Below, one piece after another: positions 1 to 13,663 of a stretch of DNA of 54,496 nt. The position numbers were made by a program, and so were the translations under genes. The notes under the pieces are model-generated. The model made no database searches, had not been told where the DNA came from, and saw nothing but the letters and a program-made list of their open reading frames with translations. This stretch comes from Acanthaster planci (lineage: Eukaryota > Echinodermata > Asteroidea > Valvatida > Acanthasteridae). Position 1 is the stretch's first letter; each line of letters begins with the position of its first letter. The stretch lies in NCBI RefSeq assembly GCF_001949145.1, contig NW_019091444.1:805049-859544 (forward strand), given 5' to 3'.

Positions 1-2769
1 GTGTTAACACTGTCGGCATTGGCAAAATCGTTTCATTTTTGACCATTCATTTCCATTGTTTTTCTTTCTCCGTGTTGGTATTCGAAAAGTGCAGACTAGT
101 GTGAAAAATCCTGTATTTTTTTTCCAAACCTGGCCCACTAGTCTGCTCCGAGTTCTCCACAGTTCTCACTTTGAAAAGAGGCCACAACGTTATTTCCCCG
201 TCTACCGAACCACGTTGTGCGCCTTGTTTACGCTAGAACGAGGGGCAAAGGAAAACTGCTTATTTGATTGTGGCATCCCTGGTGAGTGAGTTATTCTGTT
301 AATGGCTGCGGCCGAAGGCGAAATGACCACGGGGGTGGTGCGGTGTTGCCCAATTACCTCACTTTTGGTAGACGGAATGGGCCTGGATCTTGTCGATAGC
401 TCACGGTGTGTATAGTATCATTACGTGAAAGTCTACCGCCGATTTCCACGTGTTGTAATATTACTTCACTTGAAAGCGAGAAATTAATCTAATTATCAGT
501 GGCACCTCACTCACGAGCAAATCGTGTTTGCTATAATTGTGTAGCGTGGACAATCTGAGAATTGCAAATTTCAAGTAAAACCTTGGTATTTACACCGGTG
601 CATGAAGCGTGCTGAAATCAGTCCATTTTGCTCCTGAGAAAGAAGTAGGCCTACTTGGCAGTCTAAACTGTCAATAGCAGTAACCGCACAGATAAAAAGA
701 AGTGCAAGGCCTGGACAGGCCAGCATTTCATTTACAACCTGCCTCCGTGGTTAGGCAGTACCGTCGCCCACCCCCACCCCCAAGAAATGTACATTCTCAA
801 TCACCACAAGACACGTCCCGACACCTCTCGCATAATGTGCGACGGCCTTCAGAGGCAGTTGCATCAACGCTCGCCATGTTTATACACCCCACTTGTCAAG
901 CTAAATATTAGTCCATGCTCATCTCCTCCGACTGAGCCGAACGTGCGTCCGAGTCGGCGGCCTTCGAGAAGAGATCGCGGACAACCAACACCGTAACAAC
1001 GATCGATGGCCCGAATTGGATGACCAACAGAAAAATAGTCTACACAAAAACGCCGACAGACACCGCGGGCCCCCAACTGAACGATGATCCGGCCAAAGAT
1101 GTTTACCCTCGGGCTGCTTAGGTTGATGCGCGCGTCCAACAGAAACGTCAGTGAGGATAAAAACGTCGGCAGAGAGGGAAAATAAGGAAATCGAAGTTGG
1201 ATTGATTCTTGGCTCAACCTTCACCTGTCGGCCGTCATAGGAGGGGCAATCAAGCGCACGGGGCACTTCCAGCAGACGACGCTTCAAAGGAGAATAAATC
1301 CGCTTCGTCCTTTTCTGGTTGATTTCTCATGGGCATTGCTTTGCAGAATGCTTTTTTTCTGCTGTAAGGGTGTAATTGCCAATGCCATTTCCGATGTTTT
1401 CGCAAACTGACCACAGCCGCTGTTGAAACACCGCCCAGCCGGCCTGCGGTCGAAAGTGTCCCAAAGCCGGCACATGAGCGATTGGTTTGTCCCACTGGCG
1501 TCAGGAGAGACGTCGGGGACTGTCAACGTTGTGACCTGTGAAATGGGGGAAATGACAGCAAGCCTTGTCGTGGCCAGGCTCGGCTTGGTGGAATTTTAAA
1601 CCTCACTTGTTTTTCGTTTCATCTCGCTTCGATTTATTTTGTTTTGTTTCGTTTTGCTTTGCTTTGTTTTCATTCTCTTGCTGGCTGAGACTTTATGTCA
1701 GTAATTACCTCTTCACACCTTCATCAATTTTCAGCAACTATGAAAAAAATACAAAGGCGCGGGGAATAGCTTAACATAATTACTCAAATAAAAATGCCAT
1801 CTCATTGTGGCGCAATTATACTGAAAATTTAAACTGAATTAAACTGAATTTTAATCAAACCCCATAGAGTAGTTTTGGTATAATGCGGTTTAAAATTGCA
1901 AGGATAGGTAGCATATACTCAAAAAACTTATAAATAAAGGTCACAGGTGGGCTTTTAAGTTCTGTACGGTTGTTATGTTGCAGTTCTTAGGGCAACAATA
2001 ATTATTAACAGGTGTTTAATCATCAGAATGTCCCTTTAACTAAAAACAGACAAGAACAAGAACTTTACTGATGGTCACAATGTAACAAGAACGCTGCTTT
2101 CCAATCAATGTCAATGTTCGTCCAAGTACAGTTAAGTCAAGTTTGAGGGGCTTAACCTTTTAAAGTGCACGTCGTTTATATTGATCAGGGCGCGCAAGCG
2201 CTCAGCTATCGTATATTGCGGACATTCTGTTATGAGATGGTTCAGACGAAAACACTAGACTCTCATCCAGACGTATTTAAAAAGCTATCGATCCTCTTAG
2301 AAGTTGCTTTTATTTCGCAGAATATAAGTGTATGAACGTGCAGCTTGCTTTGTAGGGTCTATGTGTGGAGAATGGATATATCGGCTCGGCTGAAAATTTG
2401 AAATTGATTGAACTCCTGCGGGTTCTTGCATTTTCTCAGGTGCCCGACTATAATGCGAGTCGGAAGCGTGGATCACGTAGGGTGTGGAGACGTCTTCGTA
2501 TTGCTCCTCAAGTCTCGAGACAGCAATCCGAAAAGGAAAGAAAGGTTGGAAATGCCGATACGTGCATGGCATTGGGGCATTAAAGGAAACGTGCTTGGGA
2601 TATACAGCTTTATCACTATGCATTACAGCAATACAATTAATTTATTTTCATTGGAAGTGAAAAAGGTGGTAGTTTTTAATTCTGAGAAAACACTTATTTA
2701 ATGTTTGCAGGAGGGCGCTGCTTTGGTGTCATACAAGCTGACACTGTTTGTCAAAAGAATGTAGGGTTT
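1..2769. other. No gene recognised
   Basis: GC-richer up to about 1530, then AT-rich. Short open frames at 864-1526 on the minus strand overlap one another and match no family I know. A run of TTTTG-like words lies at 1607-1675. A TAGGCCTA-type palindrome lies near 646. Confidence 0.6.
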
Positions 2770-3640
2770 CCTGGTCAAATATCCATGGTATCAGGCTGAA
2801 TGTCAAATTAGGTAATTCAAATGTCAATAGACCAACCAAATGTCTACACAATAGGATAAAGCCAGAGCAGAAGTCCACCTCGCCACGTTAATATCACAAC
2901 AGACCAATTAAATATCGATTAGAGAAATCAAATATCCACATAAAGATAATTGTTATGTAACCGAGTGACCAATGGTGCATAACTTCATGATAGGTACGGG
3001 CAGCATTGGTCATACAAATGTCCCAAGCAAATGTTAGGTAGCTAGTCTTGAAGATTCTAGAAGTTAAGCACAACATGCCATAGCAGAAGATTCCCGACGC
3101 TGACAAGCAGTGCCTATGTTACATTTCATTTAAAAATAATTTTTGAATAATTTTTGAAATGGACAGTAATTACCTCATCTGGAGGGCATTTCAAAGACTG
3201 ATGCAAAGCAAAGAAATAGGCGTTAGTGGTTTTAAAAATATCTACCACGATTTTTGGGTGAAAGTATCATCTCAAATCCTGATTATTTCAAACATCCACT
3301 CATTTTGAAATCAACATTTAACATTTGATTCCCCTAATGGACGTTTGTTTTTTTTCTGTGTGGATATTTGACCCACTCAGTGGTCACTTGATTTACCTAT
3401 TTGTATATTATGATACCTAGTTGAAATCTGAATGCACTAGTTTGAGTCGATGTCATATTCTTGGCATATGATCTGTCTATGTTGATGATCACTGTACAAG
3501 TGTGGACATTTGATTTACCTATTTGTGTATTACGATACCTAGTGGAAATCTGAATGACCTATTTGGACTCCACGTCATATTCTTGGCATATGATCTGTCT
3601 ATGTTGATGATCACTGTACAAGTGTGGATATTTGACCTAA
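2770..3640. mobile_element. Possible foldback element containing the 122-bp duplication
   Basis: GGTCAAATATCCATGG near 2775 and TCAAATATCCACA near 2929 are inverted relative to TGTGGATATTTGACC at 3359 and 3622. AATGTC-rich blocks around 2800-2850 are also complementary to GGACATTTGA at the right. This looks like an AT-rich foldback unit of about 870 bp with internal subrepeats and no coding frame. Confidence 0.4.
3390..3633. repeat. 122-bp direct tandem duplication
   Basis: Two copies, 3390-3511 and 3512-3633, both starting GATTTACCTATTTGT. They share a near-identical second half that includes CATATTCTTGGCATATGATC. The high similarity suggests a recent duplication. Confidence 0.9.
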
Positions 3641-6600
3641 AAAACCTACATAAGAACAGTAACAAAGACAGATCGTTAAAAATCATCCACCAACGTCTTG
3701 GAGAAGTATTCGCGGCTGCTGTTATTCAAACAAGCTGTTTAACATGGAAACCAAGTTTAAAGCGGAACATACTCCAAGAGGAAGTAGCAAAGTGTGATAC
3801 ATGTGTTGCATAGAGAGGTATGGAGACAGGGCTGAGTCCAGTTCTCATCAATGTTTAGGAAAAAAATCTTCCCACTAAGATAAGACTTATGCACTTGGCT
3901 CAAATACAGGTAAATAAATTGCATCACGATTTCAAGACGCGCATACCTCCGTTTGAGCGCTGTATGTGCCTAGCATTCGGCGGGACACATGCAGTTCCCC
4001 TTCCCCCTCCCCTCCCCCATGTCCACAGCGGTGTGAGTTGGAATTACTACTGAGAGCGGGAATATAGTGACAGATTGTTCATGCTGTGTTGGTGCATCCC
4101 TCGAGGCAGGGCCTGACGAGGCCGTCTCTCAGTTAGAGACGTCCGACACCTCTAGTTCTCAACCCCCCCCCGGATAAATGACGCTGTGACAGTAAAAAAT
4201 TTGCAGCCGATTAATGAAACGTTTCGGCGGGTAGAATGCCAAACACGAAGGAAACGCGACTCCCAGTTTGAAGTGGAACGTAACCGGAACAGTGGCTGCT
4301 GAAAATAAGGTGATCCATTTGTTGTAAGCTGGTCTGGTTCCAATTTCTACTGCACCAGAATGGTGCAACAAAAGTAGACGGAAACCTGTCTAAATTTCCT
4401 AATCTACACGTAGGCCCTAGGGGGATGAGAAGAAAACAATGACAGGAAAAATGTCTAGCTACTGTTTGTGCTGAAGCTACTGTAAAATGGGGGATTTGGG
4501 CCAGAAAGAATAGGGTTTGCTCATGAATGCGGGAATTCTCTTGGCAAAACTAACCAAAGGACACCAAACCACTATACAAATGACAAATCAAACTCGAAGC
4601 TAAGGTCATATGGGACCTTAAAGTGCATTCGCAAGTACTGTTGCACTAAACAAATACACAGCGTAGGCCCTTTAACGTATTCCGGGAGATCTGTCCGTCG
4701 GTATGTACCCGACTATTTTGTCCCGGCAGGATCGTCGCTCGCTCGCCAACGTCGAATTTAATTTCGTGGGTTAATTGCAGCTGCGTCTCGTCCGCGTGGC
4801 ATGCACCGGGAGCTGCACGATGCACTATATATCCGCCGGTGGGACAGCACATTAATGTAGGATTGGGAGCACGCAAATCGATCCAGCACCGACAAACTGC
4901 CGTCAATGCTAAGCGGTCTGTGTTGATTTCCGGTTGTTGCCTCGGTTTGCCGTACCCGTACTGTTTTGTCGCTACCCAGGATTTTTAATCCGTTCATATA
5001 ACAGAAATTTTCGGATCTCTCTAGCCTACCCATAAGGAAGGTTGTTTTCTTGAGATCCGAGGCTATCTTGTCCAAATAACGTTACCGAGCGATGTCAGTA
5101 TTCTTTTGAACGCTGAATCCATCTACGTAAGTACAGTAACATTTTCAGTCGAGATGACTGGCGTCAATAATGCTCCATTCAGATCAACTATATAGGGCGA
5201 CTGAGACGCTCCGCAGCCTCACTTGATGTTGGGCGATTCTGCATGAAGCAAAGCGCCACATGTCCATTCCTGGTTGTAGGCAATGAACAGTGAGCCTGCT
5301 GGAATAGGACGTGGGACACCACACGACGGTATAATTGAAGGCGAGGGAAAGGGTCGGATGAAGAACGAAGGGAAATTTTAATTTAATAGGTTGGCCGAAA
5401 AACGGACAGCACTGACGTCCACTTAGGAAGGTCAAACTCTGGAGGAAGTCCCACACTGGCACGATCTCCCAATTTATATTCATTAATTAGGGCGAAATTG
5501 AGCCGAGCAAACTTAATTTTAGTGATTACAGCCAGATGATACTTACTGTTTAAGACAGGACGGGCTTTCGGTGTGCTGGTTAAGTTTATACCCTGATTTT
5601 GAACAGTTTTCTTGCGCATCACTTACTGAACAGTGATTACAAATGGGTATTAATTTGGTATTCTTTTCGATAACTCAGGGTGCAGCTTTTTAATAATTTA
5701 TCAGTTTAGGCAAGCTCGGTTAGAACAGAAAGTCACTTAAAACCACACTGCGCACAGTATTACTCTTATACGATAATTATTTTTATGTGTACTATAACGA
5801 CTTTCCCTGCGTACGTTTACATCATCCCCTCGCCACTGGAGGGCGCCCTTCAAGCCCCTCAAAATCGTGCCCGCGCCGTCCCTCTACTCCAGAGCGAGAG
5901 AGGTAGCGGATTTTCAATGTTGACAGCATGCATACGGACCCAAGAATGACGGCTGTCAGAGACAACGGATTTCCGATGTGTCAACCTACGGAGCCGGCTT
6001 AACGTCGGCCAACAGGTGCACGAGGGGGGGGGCATGCCCACTTAGTGGCGCCTTGCGCTTTGTCCGAACAGCACAAGGCCAACGACGTCAACACGCATGG
6101 CCCTGGATGAATAATACAAACGCTTCAAGTTCCTGACTTTTAACGCGAACTCAACTCGACATTCCACAGCGGGAGTCATCACCTCAGAGAAGAATTGAAA
6201 TGGCTCGGAAAGAAAATGTGATCTCACGTTCACAAATACGATTAACTCGCATGGCTTCGTGAGCCATCGCGCTAGAAAATACGTCAACGTCAAGGCGTAA
6301 ACCCTCTCTGATGAAACGACGCGCTCTTGTGACAGTAATTGACAGATTCTACTGAAGCCCCCAAGCAATAAGAGATTTGACAAGTTGCCACTGCTTTCCA
6401 TCACCTCTGCACGTTGGTTAGATATCCGTTTCCAAGCCAGGAGCTGTCTCCTTTCAGGATCGAAGAATTTCATTTTCTTTCTTTTCTTTTTTTGCTATTA
6501 CTGTTATTGAAATCTGATATCTGTGAAACCTACCATCGACGCATAGCCCGGGTTATATGTGTTTTGCAAGAGATTTAGTTTCGTCCTCTTTAACCCATTT

Positions 6601-6782
6601 TTACCAACCTGGTCTTACTTTGCTAGCGTCCCTTTTATGCTTCATTAACATCTGGGTCTGGATTTCTGCAATCTGCATCTTTGAACTCCGTTGCTACACT
6701 ACTGACTGCCACGAACGGTATTCAGAATCGATAAGAACATGTGTCGATCTATAAGTGCTTCAATTTCTCCCTGCATTTTTTT

Positions 6783-6815
6783 ATTAATAATATTATTATT
6801 ATTGTTATTGTTAAT
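6783..6815. repeat. TTA/ATT microsatellite
   Basis: An imperfect run of TAT/TTA triplets. Confidence 0.9.
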
Positions 6816-7287
6816 TTTTGACCATGTCAAGAGTTGTGAACAAGACCTCAAGGTCCTTCTAAAATCACTCCCCGGTTAAAATGATAAAGATTAAAGATAA
6901 AATAAGGAACACTGTGCATAGGCCTGTACTAAAAGCTAAAAGAAGGAAAAAGGAGGGAAAAGCTTCGAATTAAAAAACCTAATAAAACTATGCAAAACAA
7001 GCAGAAAAATGTTGTTGCATCCCAGGCATAAAGGAAATATACTATCTTTTCAAAAAATTACCAGAGCACTTTGGCAGGGTTCTCTTAACCACATGATTTT
7101 GATGCACTTCGAGTAAATTTCTTGACAGTGACCTTGCCAGCTTAGTTCATCGTTGATAGTGACACCCAACCGCGTGGCTGTTCATTTTGTTTGTAGTGTA
7201 ACATTTACCTGAGCGCCACTTGCAGGCATACCTCGGACGCCTCTCAAAATGTTTTAAAGTCCTTTTTGGTTGGGTGCACTCTGCAGC

Positions 7288-7295
7288 TATATAAG
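7288..7295 (+). promoter_or_regulatory. TATA-box-like site, possibly of a solo LTR
   Basis: TATATAAG in the context GCAGC-TATATAAG-ACTGC, followed by a long T-rich stretch without coding content (7320-7600). This looks like the U3/R layout of a retrotransposon LTR (about 7193-7620, TGT start and ACA end), but no flanking duplication was found. Confidence 0.25.
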
Positions 7296-7989
7296 ACTGC
7301 TGCGCGCATGGGGGGGTTGGTCATTCGTTCGGTTTCTTTATTTTGTAGCCATTTTTGCGTTTGGGTTTCTTTGCCTTTAGCAGTGCTCTCTCCTCCAGCC
7401 CCGCACCAACGCTGGTCTCATTGCTTGTGTTACCCGATATTGTAATTTATCTACATTTATTAATTTGCCTTCTGGATATCTTTGTAAATATTTATTTGCT
7501 TTGTGTGATTTCAATGCTAAATTTGGGAGGCGCCCCCGAAGTTTGTCTTGTTGCCGTATTTTTTTTGGGGGGGGCTGTTAATTTGTATTCATTTTCCCAA
7601 GCCCCGGCCTGCCCGTCACAGTCGCGATGCGACCGTAACGCGTGCGTTTCATAGTCGTTTGCGGACAGTGAAGTGCAGTTCTCACCAGAGAAGCTTCCGT
7701 TATTAGGAAAATTGCGCCCTCTCTTGGTTCAGCTCGGAGTTCATACATGGACGACCCTAAGTTCTCATCTCCGTAGCGGTTCAGCCATTGCCTCCTCTGC
7801 TCTGTGATTTACAGCTTTGTGGATGAATTTAAGGAAGTCTCTTCCGACGAGACCCTTAGTTAAGTCGTTAAGTGGTGGGGAAAAGACACCCACCGGGGTC
7901 TACCGATGTGCACGAATCGTCGCATGGTTGTGAATACTGCTGCATCGCAAGACATCTCGATCGCGCACGCCGCGTGGTGACAGCCACTG

Positions 7990-8089
7990 TTAAAAATAAC
8001 TGCCACGCTGCTACAGTCAAAAGCGCGGGCACCCCGCAGGCTCCCTCGAGCGCGTATCCTCCGCGAATTGTCAGTGCAGCTATTTTTAA
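7990..8089 (+). promoter_or_regulatory. Pair of MEF2-type A/T boxes
   Basis: TTAAAAATAA (7990-7999) and CTATTTTTAA (8080-8089) both fit the consensus YTAWWWWTAR, one on each strand, inside a GC-rich non-coding patch. Chance occurrence is possible. Confidence 0.2.
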
Positions 8090-9188
8090 CGAAGTTTGCA
8101 ACATCCACGCCGATGCTGGGCAGTGTAAAGCGATACCGGTGGTATTTGCACGAGCTATGTAGGGAATTGCCCCGTGTCGTTTTCAATTAATAAAACCGGT
8201 TGTAATGTCTTTCATGTGCTGTCGACTTTTCAGTGACACCCTCTCAAGAGTCTGTCATATGTCAGAGAAGGTAATTAACGTTTGAAGTCAACATGATATC
8301 ATACCAGACTGATCAAAAGCCACAAGTTTAGTTAACAAGCAGTATTACTGCAAAGTGAAAAGATCCATCAAGGGCATGAAGGAAACACTGCATCCACAGT
8401 ACCTCTGATCGAATTGCTGGTAATGGGAAGTGGATAACCTTACACTATTACATCTCCGGTGGCGAGGAGTGCAGGAGGTACTCAACCGATGCCTAATTTG
8501 GGACAGACCTAAGTCGACGACCTACAGTTGAGAAATGTTCGAGGCAGCAAGAGTAATTGAGATTCTTACCGGATCAACGAGTGAATCCGCCCGTGAGGTG
8601 ATGACGAGATCGGCTCACTATCTGGCAGGATATGCCCAATGCACCAAGCTCTGAAGTCTCTGGCAAAGATGATCAGGTGAAACCGACTGGTGCTTTTCCC
8701 GGGGTCGTCTCTCCCGTGAACTTTTAGTCCAAGCGTGTCAGTTCTGACGCTCGTGTGAGGGGTTGCTCTGCAGGGAGAGAGACAGAGTAAGGATGGAGGA
8801 GACGTAAAACTGGGAAGAAAGTCTAAAATTAACGCTGCTGCAAAGTTGCTTCGGGGGTAGAACGGGAAGTTAAGAAGTCAACTCAAAGACGAGCAAGTGG
8901 AAGATCGATGCACATGGACAAACGAAGTCAGACAGTTGGATAGAGACAGATTTCTTCAGCTAAGAGGCAACAGAAAATGGATGAAAAGGACAAATGAAAG
9001 TACTAAGGCAGTGAAGGCAGACTGAAGCTGGCCAGAATGCCTTCCGGCTTAGCCACACCTGAGATAGATGAGTCGATATTAAGCAGCGGAAATAATGACA
9101 GACAACTGTAAGCCCCTCCGTGCCTTTAAGTTTAATGATCTGAGTTTAATACGATAGATGTTTAGATCAACCTCCCCATAGGCCTACC

Positions 9189-9555
9189 GTTTAAACGTTT
9201 AGCTAACACTTTACAGACGCTGCCTACCTCGGTTTTTACAAAGGCATACAGAGTTAACATACAAAGCACATGACTGGCCATACGTACCAATTGATGTAGA
9301 TCGATGTTATAGGGACATTCATTATAAGCAGTTTCTCCGGTTTTAAATTCCTGTTTTAAATTCCAAAAACAAAGTACATGGTTGCAGAAAGGAAAACAAT
9401 CATTGTGCAAAGATAAGGGATGTACATTTAGTAGGACGAGGCTTATTTTTAAGGATGCCAGATCAAGTCGATTATTGTCAAACCTACAAAAAATTGTTTC
9501 CGTTTAAACCTTTTGGAAAATCTGTAAACGTTTACAAAACGTTTTCGTTTAAACG
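9189..9555. repeat. Cluster of GTTTAAAC/CGTTTAAACG palindromes
   Basis: GTTTAAAC at 9189 and 9502, GTAAACGTTTAC at 9524 and CGTTTAAACG at 9546. These are self-complementary sites within 370 bp of each other. Confidence 0.5.
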
Positions 9556-9622
9556 TGTAAAAGTCACAGCCTTACTACTGTCCAGCATATTCAATCGCAT
9601 TCGAGGACCTGGAAAAGAGACC

Positions 9623-9654
9623 TTATTAGCTTATTAGCTTATTGGCTTATTAGC
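9623..9654. repeat. 8-bp tandem repeat, 4 units
   Basis: TTATTAGC four times, with one change in the third unit (TTATTGGC). Confidence 0.9.
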
Positions 9655-12600
9655 AACACAGACCTGGCCACGGGAAGCTTGGGTCTGAGCACCGCGACGG
9701 ATAAGTCATTTTACCGGGGTGGAAGGGTCATTTTAGTGGATCAAGAGCGGGTGTGTTCTACCCAGTCTTCTTTACCCGTGTGCTAAAAAAACACCTCCTC
9801 TGATTAGGATTTTTAGTCCCATGCAATCTTGCCCAAGCTGATCCTTTTGGAGATTTGATATTTTGGAATCATCACACTTTTAGTTCGCTTGCAACCAAGA
9901 ATGAAAGGAGGCATCATTTTATTAACACTGGTGGGGGCGTGGGGTCGCTTGAAATGTAGACTATTCGACCGTCATGCTGGCAAACGTGGAACCCCAAGAT
10001 ATCAAAATTAAGAACACATGATAAAACAAAACGGAGCCAAAAGCTCCTTCACCGTCTCGAGCCAGCACTTGGTCTGAGACGGATTATTCAAAGGTTCCCG
10101 GTGAAGTGCCTATCGCCACAGCTGCTTCACGCGCACAACTGGCCACTTGAAGCAAACCGCGTGCAGCTGCATAATGCTGGCCAGGCGCTGGCGCATCAAT
10201 CACTTCGTGCGCGCACACGCAATTTGCGATCTTCTCCCGAGATCAGATGGTGCAAAGCCTCGATCGTTTCGACTTGCAATTCGTTTCTTGGCAAGGAGAG
10301 CTGTGAGCAAAGCTTAACTTCAAGTGACACTGAAGCCAAGCGTGAGGCATTTGAAGAGGAGAGGTTGACGTTCGTTTCCGGCGACCAAAGTCCTTTGCGG
10401 AGCAACATTCGCAAAACTTTTGAACGATGGTAGATACACACCAAGTGAATGATTATGGCTTGTCAGATTTATTTGCTTGCCAAGAGGAAGAGAGACTGTA
10501 TTTTTCACAGCAAACTGATTCGGAGTGCAGCGTTTGGTACGAAAATTTAGTGTGTTCTCCCGCCGTCTATTCTAACCTGCCTGCGCGGTTCTACGTGGCA
10601 CGTGCTGTGTTCCATATACAAGGGTCCTTCTTTGTTCCTTTAGAGTCGATTCCCCCTCCCCCCAAGTTTATCTAGTCTGGCGTCCTACCTACAACCTGTG
10701 ATGTTATTCATACCAGTCCGGTTCACGGTTCCAGCAGACAAACAGGCCTCCCGTTCCGATGAAGCACTAGCTCCCCCCCACACCTCCCTTTCCTCCAGCG
10801 ACCGCCGGCCGGCTTGACCCGATGAGACGTCCGGACCTCTCGTCCGGGAGTTATTTGCCGTTGAAACAAATTGCCGGGATTGGTTCGGTCATTACCGACC
10901 AATTATTCCAAATTGTTAAAGGGGCACAGTCCACCCGAGCACGGGCGTTTCGAAACGTCGGGAGGAAATGGGTATAAACCGTAGAAGCTCCCCCGTAAAT
11001 TTTGAGCACTCCCCAGAATTGATATAGCTGCATCAATTTAAATACTCCCCTTCGGAGGGCAGACCCAGTGAGCATTAACGACTTAAAAGGATAAATAACC
11101 GCCTTAGTTTATTAATTTGTTAAGTGCTTGGTCAACCCTACCACTACAGATATTCCAAAGATGTCAAGTTTTGATACAGAAAATGAAGAGCATGAAAGGG
11201 GTACAGGCAGATCTGGGATTAGTCATTACCAAAAGAGTGCAGAGGGTCACGCATGACAGTTGAGTCAGTGTGTTAACTTTAAACAAATGCGTCCCACTCA
11301 CAGCAGGAAATCGTGTCTGCTGTTACAGATAGCTCTGTAACGCGTTAAAATTAATGTTGCTTCAGTTGCGTTTGAGCAATCAAGAGAGAAGAATCTTCAT
11401 GTTATACCAGCGGGTTGGCTAATAAAGAATGGTTAGGCATTAACAGTGAAAAAAGTGCACGACTTGTTGGTTGAGGATCATGTCAGCTCGTCAATATTTG
11501 CCCGACGAATTTCCCTTTGCCAACACGCGAAACCTGTCCGGCGCGTGACAGTGCCAGCCTTTTTCCGGGGTTTCAACTTCATCGTATTTTTTAGCCAGAT
11601 TTCACGGCTCATTGACACGGATACTGACAGCTCTTCAAACATGAGTCGCTGCATGGTTCTGGGAGAGAAGAGTTAAATTCGTGGACGGCTTTCGCCGGGG
11701 AGGGCAGCCGGCGGCAGTTCCTATACCCCAGACGCAAATTTCGAGATACAGTGTGGTGTCTGTGGACTTAATGCTATGTTTCCCCACTTCATTTGTCTTC
11801 TATGTATAAAAGTTACCATACTAGGAAGTGATACCAATTACGAAGAATTGCACGAAGAGCGAGCTGAGAGCAACGGGGAATACAGAACTGGAATTTGGTG
11901 CTGTGGGAGTGTTGGCTTAGTGGCAAAGAACCGACAGATTTTTGTAGCTGACGCCGTTGAGTTAAGATATGCCAGATTTACTTTCATTTTCAAATGTCTG
12001 TCTATAACATTTACAAAAATCACGACTATGCTCCCTCCTTTTCGACATTCATTCTCATCATATTTGCCAACCTAATAGTCAAACCTTACAGCTATAACAT
12101 TAAGGCAGAGAGGTAGCCAGCTTTAATAAGACAAGGAAACGAAAAGTAAACAAGCCCTGTTGTTTACGGTGTCACAATTGGAGAAGCACATGTAACATAC
12201 AACATAATAATATACAACAGCCGTATCACTTTCGATGTCGACGAGCACGAGTTTGCTACCATCATTTTTACACCGTAGATCAAGCACCCACACTCCTAAC
12301 GAGACGGGGGGAATTGAGGAAAGTTAATACAGAGATGGGTTCGTTTCTTGAAAAAAAAGGGTCTCTTTGTTTCCAAGGCGCCTATTGACATGAGAATCTC
12401 CTAGATTTTCAACATCAAAATGCAATGTAGCGGTAAATACTCGAGTGTACGCGTGAGAAAGACGAAGATAACGTGCAGACCCACAATATGAAATCGAGCG
12501 GTTAAACAGCCAAACAAACATCACAATCTGATAAGTTCATTATGGCGCGTACAAAGTCTTCCCTTCTTGGGATAAGGCGCGCCGGCGGCGGCAGGGCAAA

Positions 12601-13663
12601 GCGGAACTTGAATTCCACGGACCCATCGACTCGGTGCTGATGGGTATTTTTGATAAAGGGCACGGCTGGCAAATTGAATCATCTCGGCGGAAAAGCAACA
12701 TTATTATCGCAGGCATTTGGCGGGGGACGGGACGACTTTGGCCGCGGTGCCCGAGGACCAAGCGGCCTGCGCAGAAAATATTAATCGCCTGATCAATTCC
12801 GTGTTTTCGTATCGAGGTCGCCCGGCGACGAATTTTATCCTCGCTGGGGGGAAATGGTATTTCTGTTCAGGAACGCGTTCCATTTGAAGAGTTATCCCAG
12901 CGCGTTGTTCGGATCATGTTGGCCTTCAAAATGAAGCTTGTTACCCGGCTAGCATGGAGTTCCCGCCCGCTAGGAACAGTTGGCATTCCGACACGAACAA
13001 ATTACGCATTTTAAGGCAATACTGCCGGCACAAAATTTACAGTAAACCAATCGTAGTCTTAACCCCAGGCGTTTGTCGAATTGAATAATAGATGTGACAA
13101 TAGCTGTATTGGGAGCTGACATTCCGGAGCATTGCATTCAATCAATTAGCAGGAACTGAGTTCCTAATTTCATAATTTTAGTCGTAGTCTCAACTCGAGG
13201 CGGTTTCAAGTGGGCTCTTTCAAAATGGTGGGCAGTACGCTGTGGCCCGTAACGAAGGTACCGATATGCATTATGTGAGATCTGTATCTATGCAGTAACC
13301 ACGCCGTCAACTTAAAGCAATGCAGACGACATTCACCATTATTCGGTTCGGCTAAATTATGGCAGCCACCAACGAGACCATAATGCAATTACACCGTTGA
13401 AATTTCCAACCCCAGAGACCCTGACCACCGTCATTAAGCCTCGGACGTTCTATCTCCATGGTAACGCTAAGACATATTTGATCTGAAGAGGTCCCTTATT
13501 TTTATTTGCCAATTTTGTAAGAAGAGCTTCTGATCCAGTCACTTAATTCCCACAGTCAGGTGTCCAGTGAAGTGTCGATCAGTGAACGCGGCGAGTGGCA
13601 AAAGAGAGTTTGTAATCCGACAGTGAACTGTCGCACTTCCAACTGAAAAGAACCCAATTCATA
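9655..13663. other. No gene recognised
   Basis: Two GC-richer patches, 10700-11060 and 12540-12920, stand out from AT-rich surroundings. The first contains the self-complementary CGGTCATTACCG. They are candidate regulatory islands only by composition. No splice-flanked coding segment was recognised. Confidence 0.55.

Larger units (their letters stand above)
3641..9188. other. No gene recognised
   Basis: A GC-rich patch at 4640-5060 contains TTAATTGCAGCTG and CAAATCGATC, which could be transcription-factor sites in an enhancer. A G-run patch lies near 6020. A 143-codon open frame at 6042-6473 (minus) has no recognisable domain. The stretch 8700-9060 is purine-rich, has short open stretches broken by stops, and could be a decayed retroelement, without a recognisable motif. 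Confidence 0.55.

Noticed and set aside
6042-6473. 143-codon open frame on the minus strand
   Set aside because: No domain or splice context, and length within chance.
8700-9060. Reverse-transcriptase remnant
   Set aside because: It is purine-rich with short open stretches, but no YXDD, integrase or other diagnostic motif could be read in any frame.
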